Part shown: positions 1 to 10,375 of the stretch, piece after piece
Layout of the letters: the number at the start of each line of letters is the position of its first letter
How positions within the stretch are numbered: position 1 is the first letter of the stretch
Source: Sphingosinicella sp. LHD-64
GTDB taxonomy: Bacteria > Pseudomonadota > Alphaproteobacteria > Sphingomonadales > Sphingomonadaceae
Reading direction: 5' to 3'
NCBI RefSeq assembly: GCF_031157375.1
Contig: NZ_JAVIFV010000003.1
Coordinates: forward strand, 124,001-188,000
DNA length: 64,000 nucleotides
The notes under the pieces: model-generated
What the model was told of the DNA's origin: nothing
The model's database searches: none
Seen by the model: only the letters and a program-made list of their open reading frames with translations
Made by a program: the position numbers and the translations under genes

Positions 1-2785
1 AATAGGTGGTCGTCCAGCGCAGCCGGAAGCCGCCGAGCCGCCAGGCGAGCGCGCCGCGGGCGCGGTAGGCGAAGGCGCCCTCGGCGAGATCGCCCCTGAG
101 GTCGTTGACGACAAGCCCGTCGACCCCCTCGAACTCGACCGTCTGGTCGAGCACATGGGTCGCGTCGTAGCGCAGGTCGAACGTGCCCGGGACGCCGAGG
201 CCGTTCAGATCGAAGCGGTAGTTGGCCGCGACGTCGATGCCGCGCGTGTCGAAGCGGGCGAGGTTCACCTGCCGCTGGATGAGCTCGACGATCTGGCCGT
301 TGTTGGGGTTGCGGGTGATGTCGGCGCAGAACGGATTGTCGGCCTGCGGCACGTCCGTGTCGTAGCATTGCAGCTGGATGTCGGTGTTCGTGTAGGCGTC
401 GATCGCGTCGCGGATGCGGATGTCGTAATAATCGACCGCGAGCGTGAACCCCGGCAGGAAGCTGGGATTGAACACCGCGCCCAGGGTGAAGGTGTCGGCC
501 GTCTCCTCCTTGAGATCGGGATTGCCGGCGTTGGGGCTGAACAGGTTCGTGCCGACCTGGGCGAAGACCTGCGGATCGCCGGCGGCCGCCTGCTGCGCGA
601 ACAGCGCCTGGATGCCGGGATCCTGCCGGCAGGCCGCCGCGATCCGCCCGGCCGTGGCCGGCGTCACGCCGTCGCACAGGTCGGTCGCCGCCTCGAAATT
701 GCCGCGCGGCGGCGAGAAGATTTCGGCGAGATCGGGCGCGCGCTGGGCGCGGGCATATTGCGCCCGGAAGCGCAGGTCCGGGATCGGCGCATATTGGATG
801 CCACCACGCCACGAGAAGACCCAGCCGACCCGGTCGATGCTGTAATGGGCGGCGCGCGCCGAGGCGTCGACGCTGAGCAGCTCGATGCCCGGGCGATCGC
901 GGACCAGCGGCGCCGAGACCTCGGCAAAGGCCTCGATCGCGCTGATGCTGCCGCCGAAGTCCGGAATGGCGTTGCCGGTCGTGCCGCCTTCGCGCGACAG
1001 CTCGTCGCCGCGCAGCCGCTGGCTGTCGCGGCGATATTCGACGCCGATCGCCGCGGAAACCGGGCCGGCGGGGCCTTCGAACAGGTGTCCGGTGGCGAAG
1101 GCCTGGGCGTTGTATTGGCGGATGCGCAAATCCTGACGCAGGTCGGCGCGGATCCATTCCGCGGCCTGGGGCGTGATCGATCCTTCGCCGAACAGGTTGA
1201 TCGGCACGCAGCCCGCGGCGCGCGCATTCGGATCGACGCAGCGCGGCTGGCCGTCGGGGCCGAGCTCGGCATTGAGCGCGGCGGTCAGGTTGGCGCCGTT
1301 GATCTCGTTGCGGCGCAGCTGCTCCTGCCGGTACTGGCCGAAACCGGCGCTGGCCTCCCATCTCCAGCTCTCCGTCAGTTGCCCGCGCAGGCTGAGCCAG
1401 GACCGGATCGTCTCGCGGTCGTTCTCGGTGATCTGGCCGCCGACCTCGTCGAAGCGGCGGTCCCAGGCGAGGCCGGTGCCGTTGGTCGGCGCATCGGCGC
1501 GGATCTCGGCCGGCACGAACGGGTTGCACGGCCCGGCCGAGCCGCCGGTCGCGCGGCGGCAGGGAATGCGGCCATATTCGACCTCGACGGTCTCGCCGGT
1601 CACCGGGTCGGTGACGGGGTAGGTCGAATCCCAGCCGATGCCGACCGCCTCGCGCGTCTCCATGGAATAGATGCGCGAATATTGGACCTGCGCCTCGGCG
1701 GACACCGCGGGCGAGAATTCGTAGCGCAGCTTGGCGGCCGCGAGATAGCGTTCGCGCGGCAGGATGAGCGAGCGGCCGGTGCGCTGGTTGTAGCCGTCGC
1801 GATTGGGCAGGAAATAGCCGCTGTTGCCGTTGTCGCTGGTGCCGACCGGCACGGGCAGGCCGGTCTGGACATCGGGCCCGAGCGGCACGAGCTGGCCGTT
1901 CCGGTAGAAACGGTCGCGCGCCGCACTGGCGCCCGAGAACACGCCGCCCGGGATGAAGGAGCTGAGATCGCTCGCGACGTTCGGCGGGAAGGTGCTGAGC
2001 GGCTGGTCGCCGCTGGTTGGCACCCCGTTGTTGAGAAACACCGTCTCGAGGAGGTTGGTGCCGGTGTTGAAATCGTAGCCGTAGGCGACCGGCCGGATCG
2101 CCCAGTCGCGCTCGACGGCCCGGATGCCCCAGTCGCGGTCGTAGGTGCCGCTCACCAGAAAATAGCCGCGCCGGTCGGCGAAGCGGGCGCCCCAGCTGCC
2201 GCTCACCGTGAACTCCTCGCCGCCGCCTTCGTCGCTGACGCCGCCGCGCAGGTTGATGCGGAAGCCGGTCTGGCGGGATTCGGTGATGATGTTGACCACG
2301 CCGGCGACCGCGTCCGAGCCGTAGATCGAGGAGGTGCCGCCGGTCACGATCTCGACCCGGTCGATGAAGTCGGTCGGGATGGTCGAGAGCGACACGCGGT
2401 TGCCGATGCCGCTGTTGGAGACGGTGCGGCGGCCGTCGATCAGCACGAGCGTGCGGTTGTCGCCGAGATTGCGCAACTGGATGGCGCTGAGGCCCGAATT
2501 CTGGGTGTTGCCGGTGACCGTCGCGTCGTTGAGCGTCGAGAACAGCTGCGGCAGGTCGGCAAGCGTTTCGGAAAGCTCGGAATCGCCCGATTCCAGCAGG
2601 TCCTCGCGGGACACGCCGATCGTCGGCGCCGGCGTGTCGTAGGTTTCGCGCTGGATGCGCGTGCCGGTGATCACCACTTCCTGCTCCGGTGCCGCAGCAT
2701 CGCCGGACGGCGGCGCATCCTGGGCCAGCAGCATCGTCGGCGCCGATCCCATGGCCGTGGCGAGAAGCAGGTATTTCAGTTGCAT
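1..2785 (-). CDS. TonB-dependent outer-membrane receptor (3' end outside the window)
   Basis: The protein would be an outer-membrane beta-barrel driven by TonB. Reading in from the ATG at 2785 gives a signal peptide of about 21 residues ending LLAQ, a TonB-box-like VVITGTR, and a plug domain with LVLIDGRR and SSIYGSDAVAGVVNII. Later barrel sequence has the Cys-containing loop and the NLARFDTRGIDV stretch common in sphingomonad receptors. I checked that the frame is still open at base 1, so at least 928 codons are present and probably only a few dozen residues are missing. A GGGGAGGG ribosome site precedes the start. It begins 14 bp after the dctA stop, so the two are almost certainly co-transcribed. 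The substrate is unknown; the link to dctA suggests a carboxylate or its metal complex (inference). Confidence 0.93.
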   Translation of the reverse strand, partial: MQLKYLLLATAMGSAPTMLLAQDAPPSGDAAAPEQEVVITGTRIQRETYDTPAPTIGVSREDLLESGDSELSETLADLPQLFSTLNDATVTGNTQNSGLSAIQLRNLGDNRTLVLIDGRRTVSNSGIGNRVSLSTIPTDFIDRVEIVTGGTSSIYGSDAVAGVVNIITESRQTGFRINLRGGVSDEGGGEEFTVSGSWGARFADRRGYFLVSGTYDRDWGIRAVERDWAIRPVAYGYDFNTGTNLLETVFLNNGVPTSGDQPLSTFPPNVASDLSSFIPGGVFSGASAARDRFYRNGQLVPLGPDVQTGLPVPVGTSDNGNSGYFLPNRDGYNQRTGRSLILPRERYLAAAKLRYEFSPAVSAEAQVQYSRIYSMETREAVGIGWDSTYPVTDPVTGETVEVEYGRIPCRRATGGSAGPCNPFVPAEIRADAPTNGTGLAWDRRFDEVGGQITENDRETIRSWLSLRGQLTESWRWEASAGFGQYRQEQLRRNEINGANLTAALNAELGPDGQPRCVDPNARAAGCVPINLFGEGSITPQAAEWIRADLRQDLRIRQYNAQAFATGHLFEGPAGPVSAAIGVEYRRDSQRLRGDELSREGGTTGNAIPDFGGSISAIEAFAEVSAPLVRDRPGIELLSVDASARAAHYSIDRVGWVFSWRGGIQYAPIPDLRFRAQYARAQRAPDLAEIFSPPRGNFEAATDLCDGVTPATAGRIAAACRQDPGIQALFAQQAAAGDPQVFAQVGTNLFSPNAGNPDLKEETADTFTLGAVFNPSFLPGFTLAVDYYDIRIRDAIDAYTNTDIQLQCYDTDVPQADNPFCADITRNPNNGQIVELIQRQVNLARFDTRGIDVAANYRFDLNGLGVPGTFDLRYDATHVLDQTVEFEGVDGLVVNDLRGDLAEGAFAYRARGALAWRLGGFRLRWTTTY

Positions 2786-2799
2786 CGGATGTCCCTCCC

Positions 2800-4176
2800 C
2801 TAATCCTGTGGCGCCGTGTCCAGCGCTTCGAGCTCTTGTTGGATCTGGCGTTTGGCCTCGGACGCCCCCGGCATGGCGGGCCCGGGATGGCCGCCGAGCG
2901 CGGCGTCGAGCCTGGCCTGGTCGAGCGCCTTGTCCCACTTGGCGACAACGATGGTGGCGACCGCGTTGCCGATGAAGTTGGTGAGGCTGCGGCACTCGCT
3001 CATGAACCGGTCGATGCCGAGGATGAGCGCCATGCCGGCCACCGGCACGCTCGGCACGATCGAGAGCGTGGCGGCGAGCGTGATGAACCCGGCACCGGTG
3101 ACCCCGGCCGCGCCCTTCGAGCTGATCATGGCGACGAGGAGCAGCGCGACCTGGTCCCAGAGGCTGAGTTCGACCCCCGTCGCCTGGGCGATGAACAGGG
3201 CGGCCAGGGTCATGTAGATGTTGGTGCCGTCGAGGTTGAAGGAATAGCCGGTCGGCACGACCAGCCCAACGACGCTCCGCGAGCAGCCGGCCCGCTCCAT
3301 CTTGTCGATGAGATTGGGAAGCGCCGCCTCCGACGAGGAGGTCCCGAGCACGAGCAGCAGCTCGGCCTTCAGGTAGCGGATGAGCTTGAGGATCGAGAAG
3401 CCGGCGATCCGCGCCATCGTCCCGAGCACGACCAGCACGAAGATCAGCGAGGTGAGATAGAAGGTGCCGACCAGCGCGCCCAGGTTGGCGAGCGTGCCGA
3501 TGCCGTAGGCGCCGATGGTGAAGGCGATCGCGCCGAACGCGCCGATCGGCGCCGCCCGCATCAGGATTCCCACCAGCCGGAACACGACGAGGCTCAACCG
3601 CTCCAGGAAGTCGAGGACCGGCCGGGCCGGCTCGCCGACCAGCGACAGCGAGATGCCGAACAGGATCGCGACGAACAGCGTCTGGAGGATCGAGCCCTCG
3701 GTCAGCGCCGAGACCATCGTGGTCGGGATGATGTCCAGGAGGAAGCCGGTGATCGTCGTCTCGTGCGCGCGCTCGGAATAGGCGGCGACCGCGCCCGCAT
3801 CGAGCCGCGCCGGATCGACGTTCATTCCCGCCCCGGGCTGCACGACATTGGCGACGATCAGCCCGACCACCAGCGCCAGCGTCGAGAAGAACAGGAAATA
3901 GGCGAACGCCTTGCCGGCCACGCGGCCGACCGACGCCATCTCCTTCATGCCGGCGATGCCGGTGACGAGGGTGAGGAAAATCACCGGCGCGATGATCATC
4001 TTGACCAGCTTGATGAAGCCATCGCCGAGCGGCTTCAGGGATTCGCCGAACTGGGGCCAGAAATGGCCGACGATCGCGCCCAGGACGATCGCGACGAGCA
4101 CCTGGACGTAAAGATGACCCAGCAGGCGGTGCCGGCTGGCCCCGGGTGACGCAGGGACGGCGGAAGCCGTGAGCAT
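2800..4176 (-). CDS. dctA: C4-dicarboxylate:cation symporter DctA
   Basis: This 458-residue inner-membrane protein belongs to the DAACS/glutamate transporter family and would import succinate, fumarate and malate. It has the expected hydrophobic segments, the serine-rich re-entrant motif [10 protein letters not shown], the substrate-site stretch [15 protein letters not shown] and the C-terminal signature [26 protein letters not shown] lies 7 bp before the ATG. It is divergent from dctB-dctD, the classic arrangement for two-component control of dicarboxylate uptake, and is followed by a TonB receptor in the same operon. Its family and role are clear; substrate preference within the C4 acids cannot be read from the sequence. 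Confidence 0.95.
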   Translation of the reverse strand: MLTASAVPASPGASRHRLLGHLYVQVLVAIVLGAIVGHFWPQFGESLKPLGDGFIKLVKMIIAPVIFLTLVTGIAGMKEMASVGRVAGKAFAYFLFFSTLALVVGLIVANVVQPGAGMNVDPARLDAGAVAAYSERAHETTITGFLLDIIPTTMVSALTEGSILQTLFVAILFGISLSLVGEPARPVLDFLERLSLVVFRLVGILMRAAPIGAFGAIAFTIGAYGIGTLANLGALVGTFYLTSLIFVLVVLGTMARIAGFSILKLIRYLKAELLLVLGTSSSEAALPNLIDKMERAGCSRSVVGLVVPTGYSFNLDGTNIYMTLAALFIAQATGVELSLWDQVALLLVAMISSKGAAGVTGAGFITLAATLSIVPSVPVAGMALILGIDRFMSECRSLTNFIGNAVATIVVAKWDKALDQARLDAALGGHPGPAMPGASEAKRQIQQELEALDTAPQD

Positions 4177-4350
4177 GATGGTGCCTCTCCTGACAGCGCA
4201 CGCCTGCGCAGGCCGATCGACGGCTGTTGCGCCTGTGTGCGGATGATATACTTGGCCGCCGGTGGGACGGCCGGTGAACGAGAAATACTTATATGTATCT
4301 GAAAATACGTGATATTCTTAGTCTATCCGTGCTGAGGTTGGACACTGGAT

Positions 4351-4399
4351 GTGCGAAATTCCGCACGATCTGATGCCATTTTGTGTGATAATACGCACA
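4351..4399. promoter_or_regulatory. Paired DctD-type palindromic operators in the dctA-dctB intergenic region
   Basis: Two dyads share the GTGYG-N6-CGCAC pattern. The first, 4351-4366, is GTGCG-aaattc-CGCAC. The second, 4382-4399, is TGTGTG-ataata-CGCACA. Their centres are 32 bp apart, close to three helical turns, so a regulator would bind both on one face. They lie about 180-215 bp upstream of dctA, suited to enhancer-type activation, and 28-60 bp upstream of dctB. An extended -10 (TGtGATAAT, 4384-4392) sits inside the second dyad, suggesting that the dctBD promoter is autoregulated. Assignment to DctD is inferred from position and from resemblance to rhizobial DctD sites. I found no convincing -24/-12 promoter for dctA. 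Confidence 0.6.
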
Positions 4400-4418
4400 T
4401 GACCGCCGAGTCGCTTTC

Positions 4419-6184
4419 GTGCGCCGGATAGACCGCTCCTTCGCACTCGCCGCATTCGCGGGCCTCATCATGCTAGTCGGCTTTGCCTTCGCGGCCAATC
4501 GGTGGGCGGCGCGCCATGCCCTTTCGAACAGCGACGTCGCAGCCGGCCAGATGGCGCGCGGCCAGGCCGGCCTGCTGGCGAGCGAGCTCCAGAAGTTTCG
4601 CCTGCTGCCGCTCGTCCTTATCGAATATCCCGATGTCCGGGCGGTGCTGGGCGGCGCCGGTCCGGATGCGGTCGCGCGGCTCAACGGCAAGCTCGAACTG
4701 CTCTCGGATCGCACCGACGCGGCGGTGATCTATGTGATCGACAGGAACGGCCGCACGCTGGCGGCCAGCAACTGGCGGCGGCCGACCAGCTTCGTCGGCC
4801 AGGTCTACGGGTTCCGACCCTATTTTCAGGGCGCGCTCCGCGACGGGGCGGCCGAGCTGTTCGCGCTGGGCACGGTGAGTGGACGGCCGGGCCTGTTCAT
4901 CGCGCGCCGGGTCGAGAGCGAGGGGCGCGTGCTCGGCGTCATCGTCGTCAAGGTCGAGTTCGACCGCCTGGAGGCGGTCTGGGCGCGCCAGCCGGGCACG
5001 ACCTTCGTGACCGACCGGCACGGCGTCATCATCATCACCAGCCGGCCGGAATGGCGCTTCCGGCGCACCCGGCCGCTGAGCGCCGGGGCGATCGCCGAGA
5101 TCCGGCGCACGCTGCAGTTCGGCGACCTGCCCCTGCCGCCCGTCGCCCTCGTGCCGGATGGCCCCGCATTGCGGGAGGCCGGCAGCGACGCGCGCTACCG
5201 CGCCGCACGGGTCGCGGTTCCGCTGGAAGGCGGCCTGCTGCGCTACCTGCAGCCGCTCGCCGCGGCCGAGGCCGGAGCCGCCGCGACGGCGCGCGCCGCC
5301 CTCCTCGCCGCCTTCGTCCTCATCGCGCTGGCGCTTGCCTGGCTCTATCGCGCCCGCGAGAAGCGCCTGCTCCAGATCGAGGCGCGGCGCGCGCTGGAAA
5401 GCGAGGTGGCGCTGCGCACCGCCGAGCTGCGCGAGGCGAACGCACGGCTCACCGAGGAATCGCGCGAACGAACGCGCGCCGACCATCGCTATCGTGCCGC
5501 GCGCGAGGAGCTCGCCCAGGCCAACCGGCTCGGCTCGATCGGGCAGATCACCGCCGGCGTCGCGCACGAGATCAACCAGCCGGTCGCGGCGATCCGCACC
5601 TTCGCCGAGAATGCCGGCCGCTTCCTCGATACCGGCAAGGAGGATCGCGCACGGCAGAATCTCGGCCATATCGTCGACCTTACCGGCCGGATCGGCACGA
5701 TCACCGCCGAGCTGCGGGCCTTCGCCCGCCGCGGCACCCCGGCGATCGACGCGGTGGAGCTCTCAGGTGTGATCGACGGCGCCCTGCTGATGCTGGGCGA
5801 CCGGCTGCGGGCCGCGAAGATCGAGGTCGAGCGCAGCGGCGAGCAGCCGGGCCTGCGCGTCGTCGCCGATCGCGTGCGGCTGGAGCAGGTGCTGATCAAC
5901 CTGCTCCAGAACGCGCTCGACGCGCTGGCGGGCCGGGCGGCGTCGCGGATCGCCATCACGGTCGCGGCGGGAGAGGACATTGCGATCGAGATCTCCGACG
6001 ACGGCCCCGGCATCCCGGCCGCGCTGGCCGACGAGCTTTTCACGCCCTTCGTCACCGGCAAGCCGGACGGCCTCGGACTCGGGCTCGGCATCGCCCGCGA
6101 CATCGCCCGCGAGTTCGGCGGCGATCTCGACCCGGTCCCCTCCCCGCTCGGCGGCGCGGCGTTCCGGATCAGGCTGAGGCGCGC

Positions 6185-6188
<4 letters not shown>
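4419..6188 (+). CDS. dctB: Sensor histidine kinase DctB
   Basis: This 589-residue membrane kinase would sense periplasmic C4-dicarboxylates and phosphorylate DctD. A first membrane segment spans residues 8-27, followed by a periplasmic sensor region of about 260 residues and a second membrane segment near 287-308. A coiled coil follows, then a HisKA domain with phosphoacceptor H383 in AGVAHEINQP. The HATPase domain shows N-box NLLQNALDAL, DDGPGIP and the GLGLGLGIAR lid. The start is GTG at 4419; the nearby ATG at 4399 is out of frame. The stop overlaps the dctD ATG by four bases (ATGA), implying coupled translation. It is oriented away from dctA. Confidence 0.93.
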
Positions 6189-7522
<1,334 letters not shown>

Positions 7523-7540
7523 CCGGCGCGGGGCCGGCGC

Positions 7541-7804
7541 TCAGCGCTGCGGCGTCTCGGCCGGCTTGTTCGCCGCTGCCGCCTCGGGCTGATCGCCCGC
7601 CGGGGCTGGCTTGTCGGCGGCGGCCTCGGGCGCGTTCGATTCGGCCGGGGCGCTGCGGGTCGCGCTGATCCGCGGGCTGGACTCGGCGGCCGGCTTGCCC
7701 GCCGGCGCCGCTTCGTTCTGTGCGTTGGACTGGGCATTGTTCTGCGCGGCGGCCGGAGCAGCGAACAGGCCGGCGGCCAGGAGCGCGGCAATCATCGTCT
7801 TCAT
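7541..7804 (-). CDS. Small secreted Ala/Pro-rich protein
   Basis: An 87-residue protein with a clear signal peptide (MKTMIAALLAAGLFAAPAAA, then QNN) and a mature part made almost entirely of Ala, Pro, Glu, Asn and Lys, probably disordered. The ATG at 7804 is preferred because GAGG lies 7 bp upstream and the hydrophobic signal follows at once; a longer upstream extension in this frame has no coding character. It lies convergent to dctD and downstream of the metallo-beta-lactamase, separated by 73 bp. I do not recognise a family, and no function can be inferred beyond export. Confidence 0.7.
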   Translation of the reverse strand: MKTMIAALLAAGLFAAPAAAQNNAQSNAQNEAAPAGKPAAESSPRISATRSAPAESNAPEAAADKPAPAGDQPEAAAANKPAETPQR

Positions 7805-7877
7805 CACAATCCTCATTTCGTCCGGGGAGCTGGGGAAGCCCGGGTGGCGCGTGGTGTACGCCCGCACGCGCCCGTCC

Positions 7878-8807
7878 TCAAGAGCCGGGCGAGGCCGCCT
7901 GCCCCGCTTCCGTGGCGAGCCGCGCGTCGAGACGCTGCTCGGCCCGGTCGGCATAGGCGCGGCAGGCATTCGGATCGATCAGCGGATTCGGCTGCTCCCC
8001 CGCCTGGAAGCGGCGGTAGCGCGCGTCGAGCCCGAACTGGTCGGGATGCGAGGTGATCAGGATGTCGCAGGGCAGGGCGCGCATCGCCGCGAAGCTGCTT
8101 CGGAAGGATTCGACGACCGTCCGATGCGCCGGATCGGAGAAGCGGTAGCCGTCGGCCGAAACGGCGTTGAGGCTCGCGCCGAACACGACGTCGAGGCAGC
8201 GCGCGCCCTCGCAGGACCGCCACGACCAGCTCATGCTGCCCGCGGTGTGGCCGGGAGTCGCGCGCGCGGTGACGGTCGTGTCGCCGAGCCGCAGCATCTC
8301 GCCGTCCGCCATGGCCCGCACGTTCGCGACCGCGGGGAAGGGGGTCAGGTGCGCCGACTGCGGGTCGTCGCTGCCGACCCGGCCGGTGCGGAATACCTCG
8401 GCGGCAGGCGCGCCCGCCACCACGATCGCGCCGCTGTCGCGGGCCAGCGCCGCGACGCCGCCGACATGGTCCCAGTGCGGTTCGGTGGTCAGGATGTAGC
8501 GGATGTCCTCGACCCTGAAGCCGAGGCGGCGGATGTTCGCCTCGACGTCGCGCACCGCCTGCGGCACCGCCCCGTCGAGCAGGATCAACCCGTCGCTGGT
8601 GCGGATCAGGGCGACGCCGAGCCCGGCGAAGCCCACGAAATAGGTATTGCCGTGCACATGGGCCGGCGGCAGCGGGGTCAGCCAGCGCTGCGCATAGTCC
8701 GGCGCGATCGGCCGGGTCAGCGGGTCGTCCGCCTGGTGAGCCTGAGCGGCGCAGCTGGCGAGAGCAGCGCCGAGAATTGCGCCGATGATCGAGACGTTCT
8801 GTTTCAC
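7878..8807 (-). CDS. Subclass B3-like metallo-beta-lactamase with E-x-H-x-D-H motif
   Basis: A 309-residue MBL-fold hydrolase starting at GTG 8807, with AAGGGAG 7 bp upstream. The N-terminus is a signal sequence with a possible lipobox LASC (C19); if used, the enzyme would be a membrane-anchored periplasmic lipoprotein. Metal-site residues are E109-P-H111-W-D113-H114, H187 in TPGHTAGSMSW and H254 in ITSHPDQF. The last two match subclass B3 well, but the usual first histidine is glutamate, as in reported B3-E enzymes. It is divergent from an AmpR-type regulator, which strongly supports a beta-lactam role over another MBL-fold hydrolase. Activity and spectrum cannot be read from the sequence. 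Confidence 0.85.
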   Translation of the reverse strand: MKQNVSIIGAILGAALASCAAQAHQADDPLTRPIAPDYAQRWLTPLPPAHVHGNTYFVGFAGLGVALIRTSDGLILLDGAVPQAVRDVEANIRRLGFRVEDIRYILTTEPHWDHVGGVAALARDSGAIVVAGAPAAEVFRTGRVGSDDPQSAHLTPFPAVANVRAMADGEMLRLGDTTVTARATPGHTAGSMSWSWRSCEGARCLDVVFGASLNAVSADGYRFSDPAHRTVVESFRSSFAAMRALPCDILITSHPDQFGLDARYRRFQAGEQPNPLIDPNACRAYADRAEQRLDARLATEAGQAASPGS

Positions 8808-8862
8808 GCCGTTCTCCCTTGTCACCGGCAGAGAATGGCGGCGCGCGCGGACCGGCGCAAAG

Positions 8863-8885
8863 CATGATCTCTCGACAGAGTCATG
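8863..8885. promoter_or_regulatory. Probable AmpR operator between the beta-lactamase gene and ampR
   Basis: The 99-bp divergent intergenic region contains an imperfect dyad. CTCT-cgac-AGAG (8869-8880) is nested within CATGA (8863-8867) and TCATG (8881-8885), with one extra base on the left. A LysR-type T-N11-A spans 8865-8877. It lies 22 bp before the ampR start and 56 bp before the lactamase start, where a LysR regulator that represses itself and activates the divergent gene would bind. Identification rests on position and symmetry only. Confidence 0.5.
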
Positions 8886-8906
8886 AGATGAATTCATGGA
8901 TGGCGC

Positions 8907-9788
8907 ATGGACCGTGCCAAGCTTCCCCTCAACGCCCTGCGCGCCTTCGAGGCGTCGGCGCGCCACCTCAACTTCACCCGCGCGGCGATCGAGCTGTGCG
9001 TCAGCCAGGGCGCGGTGAGCCATCAGGTCGCCGGGCTCGAGCGGCGGCTGGGCGTCGCCCTGTTCCGCCGCCTGCCGCGCGGCCTGGCGCTCACCGACGA
9101 GGGCGCGGCGCTCGTGCCGGTGCTCGCCGACGCCTTCGACCGGGTCGGCGCGACGCTGGAACGTTATGCGGGCGGGCGGGTCCGCGAGGTGCTGAGCCTC
9201 GGCGTGATCGGCACCTTCGCCACCGGATGGCTGCTGGAGCGGCTCGACGATTTCGCCCGCGCCCATCCCGAGGTCGATCTTCGCCTCATGACCAACAACA
9301 ACCGCGTCGATCTTGCCGGCGAAGGCCTCGATTATGCGATCCGCTACGGCGACGGCGCCTGGCACGGCACCCATGCCGAGCCGATCCTGGCGGCGCCGCT
9401 GAGCCCGCTCTGCGCGCCGCACGTCGCGGCCCGCCTTGCCAACCCGGCCGACCTCGCCCGCGAAACCCTGCTCCGCTCCTACCGCGCCGACGAATGGCCC
9501 CGCTGGTTCGCCCTCGCCGGCGCCGCCGCCCCGCCGCTCCGCGGCCCCGTCTTCGACAGCTCGGCGCTGATGGTCGCCGCCGCGATCGCCAGCCACGGCG
9601 TCGCCCTCGCCCCGCCCGTCATGTTCGCCCGCGAGCTCGCCGCCGAACGCCTCGTCCAGCCCTTCCCGGTCGAGCTATCGGCAGGGCGCTACTGGCTCAC
9701 CCGCCTGATGTCGCGGCGCGAGAGCGTGGCGATGCTGGCGTTCCGGGATTGGTTGCTGGCGCGCGCGGACCGAAACGAGCCCGCATGA
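8907..9788 (+). CDS. ampR: LysR-family regulator AmpR
   Basis: A 293-residue LysR-type regulator whose whole length resembles enterobacterial AmpR. The N-terminal helix-turn-helix (LNFTRAAIELCVSQGAVSHQV) is followed by an effector domain with VGTFATG-like VIGTFATGWL, NNNRVDLAGEGLDYAIRYG, SPLCAPHVA, LLRSYRADEW and YWLTRLMSR, all hallmark AmpR stretches. AmpR senses muropeptides released by cell-wall damage and switches on a divergent beta-lactamase gene. Here the divergent gene is a class B3-like metallo-enzyme rather than a class A or C serine enzyme. The start is ATG 8907. Confidence 0.93.
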   Translation: MDRAKLPLNALRAFEASARHLNFTRAAIELCVSQGAVSHQVAGLERRLGVALFRRLPRGLALTDEGAALVPVLADAFDRVGATLERYAGGRVREVLSLGVIGTFATGWLLERLDDFARAHPEVDLRLMTNNNRVDLAGEGLDYAIRYGDGAWHGTHAEPILAAPLSPLCAPHVAARLANPADLARETLLRSYRADEWPRWFALAGAAAPPLRGPVFDSSALMVAAAIASHGVALAPPVMFARELAAERLVQPFPVELSAGRYWLTRLMSRRESVAMLAFRDWLLARADRNEPA

Positions 9789-9790
9789 TG

Positions 9791-9817
9791 CCCGCAACGG
9801 GTCGAAAGCGGACGCTG
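9791..9817 (+). repeat. Dispersed repeat with core CAAYGGGTCGAAAGC, copy 1
   Basis: One of three copies in this gene-poor region of a short motif around GCAACGGGTCGAAAGCGGAC. It starts 3 bp after the ampR stop. Elements with this core are familiar between genes in sphingomonads (recollection, not searched). Confidence 0.6.
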
Positions 9818-9832
9818 ATGGCACATGTCGCT

Positions 9833-10135
9833 TCAGCGACGCCGATCCCAGAATGCGAACTCTTCGGCCTCAGTCATAGGTGTGAACTCAACGCTTCGCA
9901 CCGCGCTAATCCGCAGACTCGGGGGATCTTGCATCAGCCCGAATCGACCAGGGCCGTAGGAACGGCCCAACCGTCCTTCCACCGTTATGCGAAGCACCCC
10001 GTTACGAGAGAATGCGCTGTCCAGCGCCTGTTGAAACGCCCTTGCCCCGATCGTGTCGTCACTCCAGTCAATCGCAATGCCGCCAGCGCGGTGCTCGCAA
10101 CCAAGAACATAACCGTGATGAGGCCCGCCAATCAC
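9833..10135 (-). CDS. Hypothetical protein, possibly a gene remnant
   Basis: A 100-residue reading frame from a GTG at 10135, with no obvious ribosome site. It contains the coherent segments GGPHHGYVLGCEHRAGGIAI, DDTIGARAFQQALDSAF and VLRITVEGRLG, which look like real protein rather than shadow sequence. The frame stays open upstream with sensible residues (LTGAQVSWTGVV) to a TGA near 10190 without an ATG, so the true N-terminus may be lost. It is bordered on both sides by repeats. I recognise no family; it may be a decayed 5'-truncated gene. Confidence 0.4.
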   Translation of the reverse strand: MIGGPHHGYVLGCEHRAGGIAIDWSDDTIGARAFQQALDSAFSRNGVLRITVEGRLGRSYGPGRFGLMQDPPSLRISAVRSVEFTPMTEAEEFAFWDRRR

Positions 10136-10290
10136 TACGCCGGTCCAGCTAACTTGTGCTCCCGTCAGCTGCGATAGCGAGGAGGCATGTCACAAAGTGG
10201 GGGTACGGGAACTTCCACGGCGCAGCCCGTGAGCGTGGCTGCCAAAATCATGATCAACCTCATCAAGTGACGGATGCATTGCGCCTGCGA

Positions 10291-10317
10291 CGTCTGCAAT
10301 GGGTGGAAGGCAGCCGC
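10291..10317 (+). repeat. Dispersed repeat, copy 2 (diverged)
   Basis: The core reads TGCAATGGGTGGAAGGCAGC, a diverged form of the motif at 9791 and 10349. It lies 31 bp upstream of copy 3 in the same orientation, the two flanking a CCCCTCCC/GGGAGGGG hairpin. Confidence 0.5.
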
Positions 10318-10348
10318 TTATTCCCCTCCCTGCAAGGGAGGGGAGCCA

Positions 10349-10375
10349 CGTCCGCAATGGGTCGAAAGCAGACCC
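10349..10375 (+). repeat. Dispersed repeat, copy 3
   Basis: The core reads CCGCAATGGGTCGAAAGCAG, the best-preserved of the three copies here. It is a direct repeat of the copies at 9791 and 10291. Confidence 0.6.

Noticed and set aside
155-2803. An 882-codon open frame on the plus strand
   Set aside because: It is antisense to the TonB receptor; its product is Arg/Ala/Gly-rich without a domain. Long antisense frames are expected at this GC content.
4177-4350. A sigma-54 (-24/-12) promoter for dctA
   Set aside because: I searched the minus strand for GG-N10-GC with TGGCAC/TTGC context and found none convincing.
9791-10375. A CRISPR-like array from the three spaced repeats
   Set aside because: The copies are unequally spaced, diverged and without cas genes; they are dispersed repeats.
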